Assembly: GCA_022457065.1 (NCBI GenBank)
Contig: JAJGBQ010000007.1
Coordinates: forward strand, 1,798,001-1,862,000
Direction: 5' to 3'
Length of the DNA: 64,000 nt
From: Curvularia sp. ZM96
Taxonomy: Eukaryota > Ascomycota > Dothideomycetes > Pleosporales > Pleosporaceae
Part shown: piece by piece, positions 43,825-56,268 of the stretch
Layout: each line of letters starts with the position of its first letter
Position numbering within the stretch: the stretch's first letter is position 1
Made by a program: the position numbers and the translations under genes
Notes under the pieces: generated by a model
Seen by the model: only the letters and a program-made list of their open reading frames with translations
What the model was told of the DNA's origin: nothing
Database searches by the model: none

Positions 43825-46432
43825 TCATTGCATACTCGCTCTCCTGATTTCAGCAATCGCTCTCCTCCGATGGTCACTAGGCGCAAACAATGCTTCAATC
43901 AAACCAATCACCTCTTCGGCCTCCATCTCTAGCTTCAATTCTCCATCCGTCCAGAAATATTTGATGTCTGCAAGGCTACTATCCAGGATCTCACTGAGAT
44001 ACTGGAATTTGAACCAATTGGGTGTGTAGACACCCGCCATGTCCCTCATCTCCCCATTGTCATCCTCGACCTGGAAGTGCTGTGCCAGGGTAGAAAGCGA
44101 AACACAGTACCCGTGCAGTTTTCGAGATTCATCCTCAGCAATGTCCGCTTTGTCCTCCACGTCATTGACAAACTTGGTAAGGGCTGCTGACACTAGTGAG
44201 CCGAGCGACTGGAGCAAAGCACTCTTAGAGAGGACATTTTGCCATTGCCGCTTCACGTCTCCTATTCTGTCGATGGTCGTGGCGATGGCATCGTCGCATA
44301 CTGTAGCGAAAGGGACGTTGGTGCAGTCTTGAAAGCCTTGTGCATCTTCCAAGTGGTCCCTGATTATTTGTCGTTGCGATTCCATCTCACGCCCGTACGC
44401 ACGCTTGCCAAATCCATCTATGGTCTTCACGTCAGCCTCCAGTAACGGTTTCAGGCGCTTCGAAGGCTGTAGGTGGTTTGGTAAGGTAGATGATTTGTCT
44501 TTTTCATCTTGTTCTTGTAGGAAGAGTCGCAGTCGATCTGATAACCGCTGGCAGTCATTGTAGATGAGCATGTTACTGGCAACGTCCTTGGAGTAATGCA
44601 TAGCGGCAGTGGCCCGATACATAGCCAAGATTAGGCTAGGAATTGCATATAAGCCTCCACTCGCAGGCGAAATGGCTGACTTAACGTGATCAGCCGAATT
44701 GAGAGCTTCTACGTCTCTTAGAACCTGCAAAATAATATCCATGATAGCATCTGGAATCGCTGTAACAGTATATGTTTCCCGCAGCGTCATCTCCTGTTGC
44801 GTCGGCGCTTTCTGCTGTGCCGGCTTCTTCTTTGTGTTTGGTGATGCTGGTGACTTGACCGGGGGATTCGGCGTAGCAACTGGCTTGGTTTCAGTTTCAT
44901 CGTCCCAATCCGCACCCCAATCTTCTGCATCCTCTTCATCTGATGGCTTCTCCTTGGCTACTTCTTGCTTTGGCTCCTCATCGGGCACGTCGATCTCATC
45001 ACCCCACGCACTCATATCTTCTTCCTCTACCGGTGCCTTTTGCTCTTTTGTTGCCTCCTCTTCCCCGTCCCAATCTGCAGCCCAGTCATCGTCTTGGTCG
45101 TCGCCCGCGTGTAGCGCATCTCCTTTTGATATAATCTGTGTCTCAACTCTCTCCACAGTCTTTTTCTCGAGCACCTTTTTGGGAAACATGGCTTGGACTC
45201 CAGCGATTGCGGCTTCTTTTTGCTTGGCTAGCCATATTTCCGAAGACTTGTCGACCCAATCTGTGAGACGGTTCTGACCAGACCATCCAAGCTCATCCAA
45301 GTACTCTACGAGGCCTAAGACATAGGAGAGCGACTCTTGAAATTGAAGGATACCCTCTGTTGAAAGTGGCACGGCTGGTAGAAGATGACTTGATATCAGA
45401 CGAGACGCGATGATGGGGACAATTCTGTGTGACAGTGGGACTGCGATGTTGGATGGTAAACGCGTACTAAGGTAATCAGCGATGGAATGAATGTCTTCAA
45501 TCGTGGCCTTGACGCTTCCATCGTTTACTGGGCCTGCACGTTGTATGTCATCACCCTGAATCTTGAATGCGGATACGACGCGGTCGCTGCCCATTGCAAG
45601 ACGGGGTGAGATTATGACTCTCTCCAGGTCGCGGCACAAGCGGCTGATCAGATTGTCAAGAAGGTCCAGCTTCACCAAGGCTTCGGTGGTAGTGTTGATG
45701 TCGACCTTGGCTTCTCGTTCAATCGACTGGTGCAGTGAGATTTTATGGTTGACATTGTCCACGGATATCAGACCATTCCATGAATCTGTGACAGTCTCTC
45801 CGATGGCCTTCTTCAGCTGTTCTTCCTTGTTTCTGAGCACTCCCACCACCCTTGTATTCATAAAGGGACCGAGTCTCTTGAAGGCGCCATGCGCATCTTC
45901 TAGAGTACCGATGGCGTGTATAACATGGCCATGTACAGCTGCGTTCTGCGCCGAGTCTAGCAAAGTAGATATGTCTCTCAGTTGCTCCACAGCTTGCGCC
46001 AGGGTCTCATTATATGCAATCTCCGTATGCAGCAGGCTGACCTTGCTTGCAGCATCTTGCACACGTGCTGTGTTTTCCTTGCCTGCTTCTGCCTGTTTCA
46101 CAATTTCTTTGGCCGTGTCCTGTGAGCGTTTGATATCGTCCTGTAGCTTGCGTGCCTGGGTAATCCATCCATCGACATCAGGTGCGGCCTCTCGGGAAAG
46201 CTTGCGGACTTCGTTCTAGGACAAACAGTCAATGTCGGTGCCACGAGAGAGGCCAAGTGTCTTCGCATACTTTGGTGTCCTCGCGGGCCTTGTTGACCAC
46301 CTCTAGCAGCTTGGGAAGCGCGCTGGGCGGGACGGTAGAAGATGCCACATACTCGTCTTGGGGAAATGCCCCGTGTTCAGCCGATTGAAGGAGCGCGTCA
46401 CCCAATTGCTCGTCGGATACTTGCGAAGGCAT
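43825..46432 (-). CDS. ZW10/Dsl1-type ER tether subunit
   Basis: Exons 46271-46432 and 43825-46215 (55-nt intron) give 850 residues. The N-terminal 350 residues are helical and coiled (A-S-K-V-S-L-L-H-T-E-I-A-Y-N-E-T-L-A-Q), matching the ZW10 N-terminal fold. Residues about 425-490 are very acidic and hold repeated Trp pairs (D-D-D-W-A-A-D-W-D, S-A-W-G-D, D-W-G-A-D-W). This is the kind of acidic Trp lasso by which yeast Dsl1 catches COPI coat. The C-terminal helical bundle begins about residue 520 and ends near the stop. The likely role is in the Dsl1/NRZ tether receiving Golgi-derived vesicles at the ER; a mitotic RZZ role is not expected in fungi. Divergent from the M16 protease gene. Confidence 0.85.
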
Positions 46433-47071
46433 TTGCGGTTAGCAGGCGGTTGTCATGCTGGTATCTAAAGAGACGCGAAGTGTGCAACATTGACATTCAA
46501 GCTGCACGGACGTTCAGGCGACGTCAGCCCTGGTGTCGCTGCCCCGCCACACTTACCCCGCCACCACAGACTGGGTGGCCGATTCTTTGTATGGGCCTCC
46601 AGCACGTGCACTCAAATGCAGCATAGGAGATAACCAACTGTAGAATTCCTTTCCTAGTATTCTTCTCAGAAACGCGTCTTTGACAGCTATCCAGGAGACT
46701 GGCACCGCAGATACCTACTGCTACGCCCTTGCCGCGCCACTCCCAGCTTGCTTTACCGGTGTGTCATCCTTTGCCTTCATTTCACTTCATCAGACTCTGA
46801 GTCTGTATTCATGCTCTTTACAATGTCATGTTCAGCTCCAAAACAAAGGAGGTCCTGGTCGCAACCCTGGGCTTCACGGAGCACCACGGCATGTCTCATG
46901 GGTGCCGACGACTCAACTATGCTCCTGGTATTGGCTGTGCATAGGATCGACTAACATAACAATAGTAGTACCAATCCGGATAGACTGTCTGTACCAGGCA
47001 CTTGACTACCAACCAACCCTACTCCGATCAACTGGCCTGCATCAACACTTCAGTTTCCCAAACTCGCCACC
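46433..47071. promoter_or_regulatory. shared divergent promoter, ZW10/Dsl1-like / M16 protease
   Basis: 639 bases between outward starts. A frame of 134 codons (46680-47084) crosses it and runs into the protease start in another register; it shows no motif. Confidence 0.55.
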
Positions 47072-50000
47072 ATGGGTTCCGTGACGCAGGAGACGCATTT
47101 CAAGAAAGTCCAGCAGTTCAATGCGAACTATGCTGACGCCACTTTCACTCAATACGAATCTCAGCGCACAGGGCTGCGTGTAGTTGTGGTTGATCGAAAG
47201 GGCCCAAAGGTATACGGAAACTTTGCAGTAGCTACAGAAATTCACGATGATTCCGGTGCACGTGAGTATGCTTGTTCGAATTCTTACACATGTCCCTAAT
47301 AAGAGGCAGCACATACTTTGGAGCATCTCTGCTTCATGGGCTCACGAAAGTACCCCTTCAAGGGTGTCTTAGATAAAATTGCTACCCGCTCATACTCGGA
47401 CACCAATGCATGGACAGATGTCTCAGAAACAGTATACACTCTTTCCACTGCAGGCTGGGAAGGCTTCGCACAATTGCTGCCAATTTACCTTGACCATCTT
47501 ATTGTTCCTACGCTGACCGATGCTGGTTGCTACACCGAGGTTCATCACATTGATGGAAAAGGCGAAGACGCAGGGTAAGCTGCCTCGGAAATTCAAATAC
47601 GACTGCTGACAGTTCCAAAGGGTCGTCTACTCCGAGATGCAAGGGCGACAGAACTTGCAGGGTGACCTGATGGATCTTCAAATGCGTCGCCTCCTGTACC
47701 CTGAAGGTGATGGGTTCCGTATGGAGACGGGTGGCTTGATGGAAAACCTAAGGGTTTCAACTGCAGAGCGGATTCGCCAGTTCCATCGAGACATGTACCA
47801 ACCTAAGAACCTGCGGGTCATCATCATTGGAGAGGTCGACCATCCGAATCTTTTGGAAGTTCTTGATAAATTTGAGGACGACATCGTCGATCACGTGCCA
47901 GCTTACGACGCCCCATTCAGACGCCCATGGGTGGAGTCGCCGCGCACCCCTCCGCTAAGCAGAACCATAGTTGACACGGTAGAGTTCCCAGAAGAAGACG
48001 AGTCAACAGGAGAAGTCCAGATTGCCTTTCTGGGACCAGAAACTACTGATGACCTGGGGGAGACGGCCATCAATACCCTTCTTAACTACCTTGCTGGCTC
48101 ATCTGTATCGGTCCTTGTCAACACACTTGTGGAAAAGGAACATCTAGCTAGCATGGTCTACTTTTGGTGCAAAGGTCACTATGATATGATCATCTGGTGG
48201 ACGCTTTCATCGGTGGAGACGGACAAGCTTGCCGAGGTTGAGAAACGATTTTTCGAAGTTCTCAAAGACCATGCCTCTAAACCACTCGACATGAGCTACC
48301 TCAAAGACTGTCTTCACCGCTTCAAAAGGCAGACGCGGTACATGTCGGAAATCGGCCTGGATGAATACAAAGACCCGATCATCAAGGATCACGTGTTCGG
48401 CGATCGACAAGGCGTTCATCTCAAAGATGCAATGGCCACTCTCGATGTCTTTGATACTCTAGAGAAATGGACAGAGGAGGAGTGGAGAGCCTACCTGAAC
48501 AAGTGGATGGTGGATGCGCATCATGTCTCTATCCTTGGTAAACCCTCCAAAGCCCTTTCAGAAAAGATCAAAGCCGACGAGGTTGCTCGCGTCAAGGCAC
48601 AGCAAGAGAAACTAGGTGAAGAAGGGTTGAAGGCTCTAACGCAGAAGCTGAAGGAGGCACAGGAAGAAAACGACAAGCCTATCCCGAATGAGATCATTGC
48701 TGGTGTAAAGGTGCCAAGCACCGAGTCCATTCACTTCTTCCAAACCACCACAGCACGATCGGGATTGGCAAAGAAGCTCGGCGTCCAAGAAAACTCCATC
48801 CAGAAGATCGTTGACAAGGACGAGAATGGACTCCCTCTGTTCATCCACTTTGAACATATACCGACATCTTTTGTACACTTTGGATTGGCATTGGGTACTG
48901 CCTGCCTACCTACCGAACTGAAGCCTCTACTTGGTGTCTACCTTACGAACTTCTTCGCCACTCCTATCATGAAAGACGGAAAACGCATCGAATTTGAGGA
49001 AGTCATCACGAAGCTCGAGCAGGACACCATTGAATATTCAATGGACCGCGGTGCAGACATTGGAAGCTCCGAGATGATCTACATTCCTTTCGTTGCTGAG
49101 GCCGACAAGTTCGAAACAGTTGTCCTGTGGCTAAGGTCGATGTTGGTAGACTCCATCTTTGACACTGACCGTATCATCTCCGCTGTGAAGAAGATGCTGG
49201 CTGATGTTCCCGAAGAAAAGCGTGACGGCAACGCTATGAGCTTTGCAGTCGACCGCATGATCCACTACGATGCCGCATCGGCTGTTCGCGCGACTGGTAC
49301 ACTCGTCAAGGGCCTGTATCTGAAGCGTATTCTGAAGCTTCTGAAGACCGAGCCACAACAGGTCCTCGACAAGCTCGAAGCTCTACGCAAGCATCTGTTG
49401 ACGTTTTCGAATATGCGCGTCCTTGTAACCGCAAACCTCGAAACACTACCAAACCCAGTATCAACATTCAAGCACCTCACAGATGCATTCAAACCAGGAC
49501 CAGAGCCAACCGTCAACCCAATCGATGACAGGAACGCCCTGCTCTCAGACGTTGGACGCAACCCAGGCGGCACCCACTACATCATCCCCATGCCCATTGA
49601 CTCTTCGTTCGCAGTCTTGACATCCAAGGGGCCAAAGGGCTACACAAACGCCCAACTTCCTCCTCTGATGGTCGCACTCGCATACCTTGACGCTGTTGAA
49701 GGCCCCATGTGGCAGTCCATCCGCGGCACCGGTCTCGCCTACGGTAGCAATTTCTTCCGCGATCCCGAAACAGGCCTGCTCAAGTTCCGCATCTCAAAGT
49801 CTCCAAACGTGTTCGCTGCGTACAACAAGGCTAAGACGGTTGTCAAGGAATACGGTGACGGCACGCAGAAGTTCGACAAGCTGGAGCTGGAAGGCGCCAT
49901 CTCGAGTATTGTGCGTGAATTTGTTGATGAACGAGCCACCATTGTCGATGCGGCGAGGAGCTCGTTCGTTGACCTGGTGACGCGGGGTGTCGGAAAAGAC

Positions 50001-50387
50001 TGGCAGGACTGGGCCCTGCGCGAAGTGCGCAAGGTGACTGAGGAGGATGTCCGGAAGATTCTCCAAGAGGTCGTCGCCAATGTGTTTGAGCCTGAAAAGA
50101 CGGATTTGGTAGTCACATGTGGCGGCATCATGACAGATGTGAGTAGTGACCTCACTTTCCTTACATTTACTATTACGAGCCAGGCATACTAACTTTGATT
50201 TTTCTCTAAACAGGGTCTCAAGAAGGACTTCGAAAACGCGGGTTTCAAGATCCAGCTCAAGCAGCTTGCCGACTTCCAGGATGCGTATGGCCTGGAAGGT
50301 GACGAGGACGACAAGGATGATGAGGACGAGGAAATGTCTGGAAGTGAAGGGGACGACAGCGAGAGCGGATCGGAAATGGAGGAGTAG
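47072..50387 (+). CDS. M16 family zinc metalloprotease (YOL098C type)
   Basis: Exons 47072-47261, 47310-47574, 47621-50138 and 50214-50387 give 1048 residues. The inverted zinc motif H-T-L-E-H (His65, Glu68, His69) is rebuilt exactly across intron 1. The further metal ligand is likely in the V-V-Y-S-E-M-Q-G segment. M16 proteins have four half-barrel domains; the later ones are seen in S-S-V-E-T-D-K, F-A-V-D-R-M-I-H-Y and G-P-M-W-Q-S-I-R-G-T-G-L-A-Y-G. It resembles the large single-chain cytosolic members like yeast YOL098C and not the mitochondrial Cym1, as no presequence is visible. A strongly acidic tail (last 35 residues, mostly D/E/S) comes from the separate last exon. Substrates are unknown. 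Confidence 0.9.
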
Positions 50388-51055
50388 AGTTTTGCGTATG
50401 CCAAGTTGAGACAAGATCATCATTCACCACTGGCGATCCTCACTCCGAAGATATAGAATCAGCCAATACATAGAAACACGATTTTTGTTATTCAGAGCCA
50501 AAATGCATCATGAGTCTTTTTGAATGGTTATTGTACATTGTGTGACGAGGGTTGGGCAACCGATGCCAGTAAGACCCGAAGGGAGATTAGAAGAAAAGAA
50601 ATAAGACAACCCATTCATGTCAAGCTCGACCAACCATGCAGAAGTTGGGATCTTTCGAAATGTTCGAGAGAGAGAAAAAGGGGGGAAATCGTCTTCTCGT
50701 AAGTAACCTACAAGTAGGGTTTTGGAAAACAAAACAAAAAGAGACGCCAGCAATGCTCCATTTGACTTTGGATAGTAGAGTACCCCCTTTCCCGTACGCC
50801 GGCCCTAGATCCCTCGTCGCGAGTTGAAGAAGAAGTGGAAGTAAGAAACTTTGGTTTTGGTTTGGAGAAAGACGATGAGCGAGAAACCGGTGGGGAATCA
50901 CATAAGAGAGAGAGAGAAACGAGGAGAAAGCGACAAAGCATACAAAGAGGCTACGCTGCCGGTTTGGGCGCGAGCCAATCTTTCGCCAAAGAACGCCCAC
51001 GTGACCCAAAACAGGACTGACCCTCCAAGTGGGAAGAAGGCCTGAGGTGGTGTTT
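50388..51055. other. intergenic between convergent protease and GEF genes
   Basis: 668 bases with facing 3' ends. Contains GA-rich runs (GAGAGAGAGAAA near 50905-50925) but no gene. Confidence 0.5.
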
Positions 51056-54000
51056 CTATGCATCTTCAGGCAAGATGCGAGCAAAATGTTTTTCCCATAT
51101 CCATCCCACAGTTTTGGTAGCATCGTCTTGATTACGAGCGAGCCAAAGCTCACCTTTCATACCGATGACGTCGAAAATCTCACCAGGCACGTAAACAAGG
51201 TAAGGTATGCCGCCTTCACGGCGGTCGTGAGCAATGTTGAACTCGAACAGACTGGCGGCCAGGAAGAGCACTTCGGGTTCTTCCGTCTCCGCGGGAGTAG
51301 TGGGTAGGTCTTCAACGCTGCCTCGAGCAGGTGAATCGGACATTGGTAAGGCAGAGTTGAAGACGCCAGATGCGCGCGATGATCCAGGGAGGGATGTTGG
51401 CTGAGAAGTGGGTGCTGAGACGGTGTGCGTGATGGGTTGCGCAGGGGATAGGAAGGACGGTCCGAGCTGAGGTGGAAAGTCGAACGCATGAGACACTGAC
51501 GGGGAATGTTCGATGTCGACGGCACCATCCAGGCCCATGTAGTTCTGGTTACCGCGAGAAGAGCCAGTGTTGCGGCGTTCACCGTGTATGATGGTAGAGT
51601 CGCTATTGTCAGAAGTAGGACTGAGCGCTCGTGCCTCACGTAGCGATGTAGGTCCAGGACCTGCCCGCGCTGGTGCATTAGGCGGATACAGTGAAGGGTA
51701 TGCAGGCCCTGAAGGAGAAGAACGGGGTGGGTTTTCGATGCTTCGTGGATGTGACCGTGGAGCATAACCGTTACTATTGCGATTTCGAGAGTCAATGATC
51801 GACGTTTCGCTGCTCATCGACTCGGTACGACGAGAAGAAGAGTTACGGGAAGAAGCACCGCCATCAGAAGAGAATGTGGGAACAGGCGAGGTCATGTTGG
51901 AGATGTCGATCAGAAGGTTCCGGTTGACAATGCCAAGTTTGTTGGCCAGCTCTTGCATCGGCTTATAGTCGGAGTGGAAGCGCTCGACATACGATTCCAG
52001 GTCATAACGGAGTGATGTCGTGTGCTGTGGTTCGCTTTCGAGCAGTGGAAGGATCTTCTTCGAGCAGGTCTTGTACCAGTCCTTTTGCAAACACATAAAT
52101 AGTGTCATGAGTGTGCGCATGAGACCCTTTGTTCTCTCGTAAAGCAGAGGCAGCTCATGCTTGAGTGTGTCGTTGATCGTAGAAAATTTCTTCGCTGACT
52201 CTTCCAGGTCAGGGTCTACTTTCTCACCGCGGTCAAGCGCCTGCTTGTGCTTGACATAGTACAAGAGGTACTTTTTGCGTTGTTCGATAGTCTTCTGGTA
52301 CGACACCCACATTTCCCAGAGATCTCCAACGGGTTTCAGCACGCGGCTCCGAACAGCAGCTTTCTGATCTACGGTCAGCATTGTCTGTACAATCAAGTTT
52401 TTTTTTCTCGTTTCAGAAGTTTTTTTTTCTCCTCACTTACATGCTCTTCCAACGCTTTGTTTTGCAGCTCAAAGTGAGCCATTGCCCACTTTCGCCACGT
52501 GCTCTCAATCTCAGGATACACCGATGGGGCCACCTCGCAAACGGTGATGAAGCCCAAGAAGACAATGTTGAGTTGTAGGTAGTGCTCGGTGATGGCTTCA
52601 AGATATTGCTCAAAGTCGCGAATAACAATCTGAAGCTGGAAGAAATGACCACCGAACTTCTGCTCTTTCGATTTGTAGTCCTGGTCTTTGAAAGTCTTGT
52701 CTGCCTCATCGTATGCCTTGCTTTTATCGACCTTGGGAATAAACGCTTTGACAAATGTCTTACCTAGTCCACTCTTCTTCTCTTTCTTGCCCTCGGAAGC
52801 GGCAGCGCGGAAGGTATCCGAACGAGCCTTGGCCTGGTTTATGCGTTGGCTCATTGCCTTGAGCTCCTCAAAAGCCTCCTTGATCTTTGGCAGATCCGGG
52901 TGGTCGGGGTCAGTAATCTCTTGTAGTGACTGGAGGATCAACGGATACTTGAGTAAACGTTGGCAGGGCTTCAAGAGAAGAGAATCCAGATCCCATGCTT
53001 GAGTCATGTTCTCCACCTGCTCAAAACAAGCAGTTACCCAGCCAGACAGAATCTCATTTCCCTGGTTCCTTTTGATATAAGCGCTCGCATTGTCCTGATT
53101 CAGGAAATAGGTCGTGTAGAGTCTTTCCATTTTTTCCTTGTTGTCCAGGAACACCTGGCCAATCGTCGTCAAGCGGTCATTCTCTAGCGTACAGTTCTCG
53201 AACTGATTCGTAGAGTCTTCGGATGGTCTTTGAGCATTTGCAGATGATTCCTGGCCGTCGCCCGATTTGCTGTCAGTCGAATCGCGATTCCAAGGACCGG
53301 TTGGAGGTGGTATCTCATAGTTGACAATGGGCTTTGCAGCTTTCTTGAAGGCCCGGAATAGCGACAAGGAGAATTTTTCGAGTTCTTTACAATTGCTAAA
53401 CAACAATCTCTTCTCCTTTTCGCTCATCAGGTTCTGCGCTGTAGCTTCGAAGATGTTGTGTGCGATCATCATATCGATGCAGAATTGATGCTCGGTTGTC
53501 AGCAACTCTTCCAGTGTTCGATACCGCTTGATCAGCGCCTGCTTCACCGGGTCAGGCTGGCCATCTTCACCTTTTTCACCTTCGCTTGGTGTCGGGACAG
53601 ACGTGTCAATGGGCTGTGGGGTACCATAACGATCTTCTAGGCTCTTCTCATGGATATGGATGACGGGTGTGCGCGATCGGGAGGGATGCATCTCGAATTG
53701 CTCGTCGCTGCGCGCGGTTCGAGAGAGCTGGTGGTGGTGTGGGAGAGAATTGTACTGAGAACTCTGCGAAGCTACTTGGCCATCAATGGACGGTTGAACA
53801 GGAGGAGGCGGGGGTGAATAGTTGGGACGAGGTGGTGGGTTTTGTATGGGCGAATGCGGCATGGAATGTTGTAGGTCCAATCCAAGCCCACCATCGGTCC
53901 AGGCAAGCTGTGGTAGCTCGAGGCCATTCATGGGAGCTGAAGGACGCTCGTTAGAAGAACTTGGTGACAATGCGTTTCGAGAACGATTCCCTGAAGAACT

Positions 54001-56268
54001 ACCCGAGTGAGATGCATCTTCCTGGATGGTCGTGGTTGTAGATGCGCCAGAGTAACGCCGCGACGACGAAGGATATATGATGGCAGTGCCACCCGAAGCA
54101 GCATCTGGCAGTTGCTGAGGAGGTTGTGGGGGATCTCTTGACGGCCGCGGTGGTGAGGTTGGATTGTTGAACTCATGATTGGGGATGTCGCGTGCCGACC
54201 CGTTTGCATCGCTGAGCAATCGAGCCAGATAGGTCTCGGTAGCCTCCTTTGAGCCCCAGTCCTTGTGCTGTGCAATTACAGGGGAGACTTGATGCACTCT
54301 TTCTCGAGACACGGATGCTAGTTCTGGTGTAATAACTGGCGACTGATGGTACATGTTCAAGACTGAGTTCACAACGCTGTAGGTCTCGGTGTTTGGGGTT
54401 AGAGACACGCGCTTCCGATGAGGGGCTACGCTGACCGAGTCGTCTGGATACAGGGTGTCTCGTTTTGGGTAAGATGAATCGTTGGCATCATATCCTCGAT
54501 CCGACTTGTAATCATAGGACAAGGCCTTCAGACCTTCGTTGAAGGTGTCGCTGTCAGGCCCCCACGGTTTTGGAGACTGCTCATCGCCGAGCATGATGGG
54601 TATCGATTCTCTGACGCCCAGCTCTGATTGCTCAATGTCAGGTGTCTGAGCAGGGAGGGGCTGGTCAGGGGCATGGAAGACGTTGGGTTGCAAAAGCTGA
54701 TGGTCTTGACTCTGGTGCGTTGTCGGTGGCGTAAGAACAAAACTTCCGGGTATTCCTAGCACAGGGGATTCATCAAGATCGGTGACTGCCGATTGCGGTT
54801 GGGCAGATGAGGGCACAGTTAGGCTGGAAGTCTGGAGGCTCAGGTGCTGTTGGTCTGAGGGGGATACTCCTTGGTCCTGTGATGGACGCTTCGCTTGGGC
54901 ATGGGCCTCGAAGGACTGTTCGAGTTCAGCGACGCCGGGAAGCCCCTCTGATTGTTCTGGCTGTAGTTGGAAGCTGCTTGCAAGTGGAAAGTAGCCGTGT
55001 TCATCCTGCCGGTCGGTGCTTCTGGAGCGGGAGGCGGGTGAAGGCTGCAAAGGTTGCCGCTCTCGTGAGTTCCGCAAACGGGGCGACGTGGGTGGAGGTG
55101 GGGCGGTGACTACAGCGGCTACGCTGGGCCCAGGTCTCACACCTAGAGGTGATTTTCCTCTTTCACGATATCCACGGTACGCTAGGGCGGGGAGGGTTGA
55201 TTGGTCTGCGCCGCGTGAGGTTGAAGCGGCACCGGCCAGCACGCGGTCCATTCTTGTGGGGGAGGTCCTGTTGCTGTGGCTCATTGCGCGTGTGGGCGTG
55301 TATTTTACAGAGCGGGTCGAGGAATTGGAGTCGGATCCAATGCTCCGTCGCCGTGTGGCTATGGGAATTCTGGAACGGGGAGTGTGCCGTGGAGGGGATT
55401 GAGAGGTTGTGTGGTCGTGAGGCTGGGCGCGGTGTGTGTCATGGAGCGATAGGCCTGTTGGACCACTGGCTGAGCGTCCATGACGTGAGGTGTGGATGGA
55501 TGTAGCGGGCAATGGAGCGTCTCCCAGCGTGCTCTCGACGGTTGGTATTCCGAAGCCAGGCGACGAGCCATCTTGGCCAGTCAGGACTTCGCCAAACAGC
55601 TGCCTTGCACCCGACGTGGACGGCCGCCGTTGCGAAGACGGTTTTGTTTTTGCGGACGAGCCATGTGTATCCGCGCTGGTTTTGGTGCCGTTTGTGCGGC
55701 GAGGGTTTCGAGGCGTCGCGGGAGCGGGCTGGGGCCTGTCCCTGGGCTTCAGGTTGCTGAACTTGTGGGGACCATACGAGGCCTCTTTGCTCGGGCGAGC
55801 GGCCGAGGCCGTGGACGAGACGGAGGCATTGGCACGTCGGTGGACGTCGTACGAGGCGGCGCGGGTGGGGTCGCGGGACCTGGAGCGGAGGGCAGACGAG
55901 GCGGTGGGCGAGGTGGCACCGGGGGAGCGTTCGAAGCGCTCGGCGAGGGCCTTTACTTTGTTGGAGGGATTGGGGGGAGAGCGGGCGGCCGAGGCGGACG
56001 AGGGCGAGGCGGTGGCCGAGGGCGAGGCAGAGGTCGAGGTGTTTTTTGCGCCGTTGGTCATGGGGTGCCGGGGGCGGGCGGTGGGCATGTCTGCGCTGTG
56101 TTGGGGGGAGGCAGGAGGCGGGAGCTCGGTCGTGGTGTAGGCGGCGTAGTACTTGTCGGGCGAAGCGGCCAGAGCATCGTCGGGGGGCTGCAGGTCGGTG
56201 GATTGCAGCCAGTTGGAGACGGACAGGCCGGGGTCGTATGCATATCCATGCGCCTGATCAGACTCCAT
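51056..56268 (-). CDS. Rho-family GEF with DH, BAR and SH3 domains (Tuba/Gef1-like)
   Basis: Exons 52441-56268 and 51056-52384 (56-nt intron) give 1718 residues. Residues 1-900 are low-complexity S/P/R-rich. A DH (RhoGEF) domain covers about 905-1140 (R-Y-R-T-L-E-E-L-L-T-T-E-H-Q-F-C, then L-L-L-K-P-C-Q-R-L-L-K-Y-P-L-I-L). A BAR domain follows at about 1168-1440, split by the intron (A-L-E-E-H then T-M-L-T-V-D-Q-K). An S/P linker leads to a C-terminal SH3-like domain from about 1645 (A-S-L-F-E-F... G-E-I-F-D-V-I-G... G-W-I-W... H-F-A-R-I-L-P). No PH domain is seen after the DH, as in Tuba/DNMBP and fission-yeast Gef1, where BAR replaces it. It probably activates Cdc42 or Rho at curved membrane or septation sites. 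Confidence 0.9.

Noticed and set aside
47072..50387. Naming the M16 protein as mitochondrial presequence protease Cym1
   Set aside because: No mitochondrial presequence is visible at the start, and the sequence and acidic tail fit the YOL098C-like cytosolic group better.
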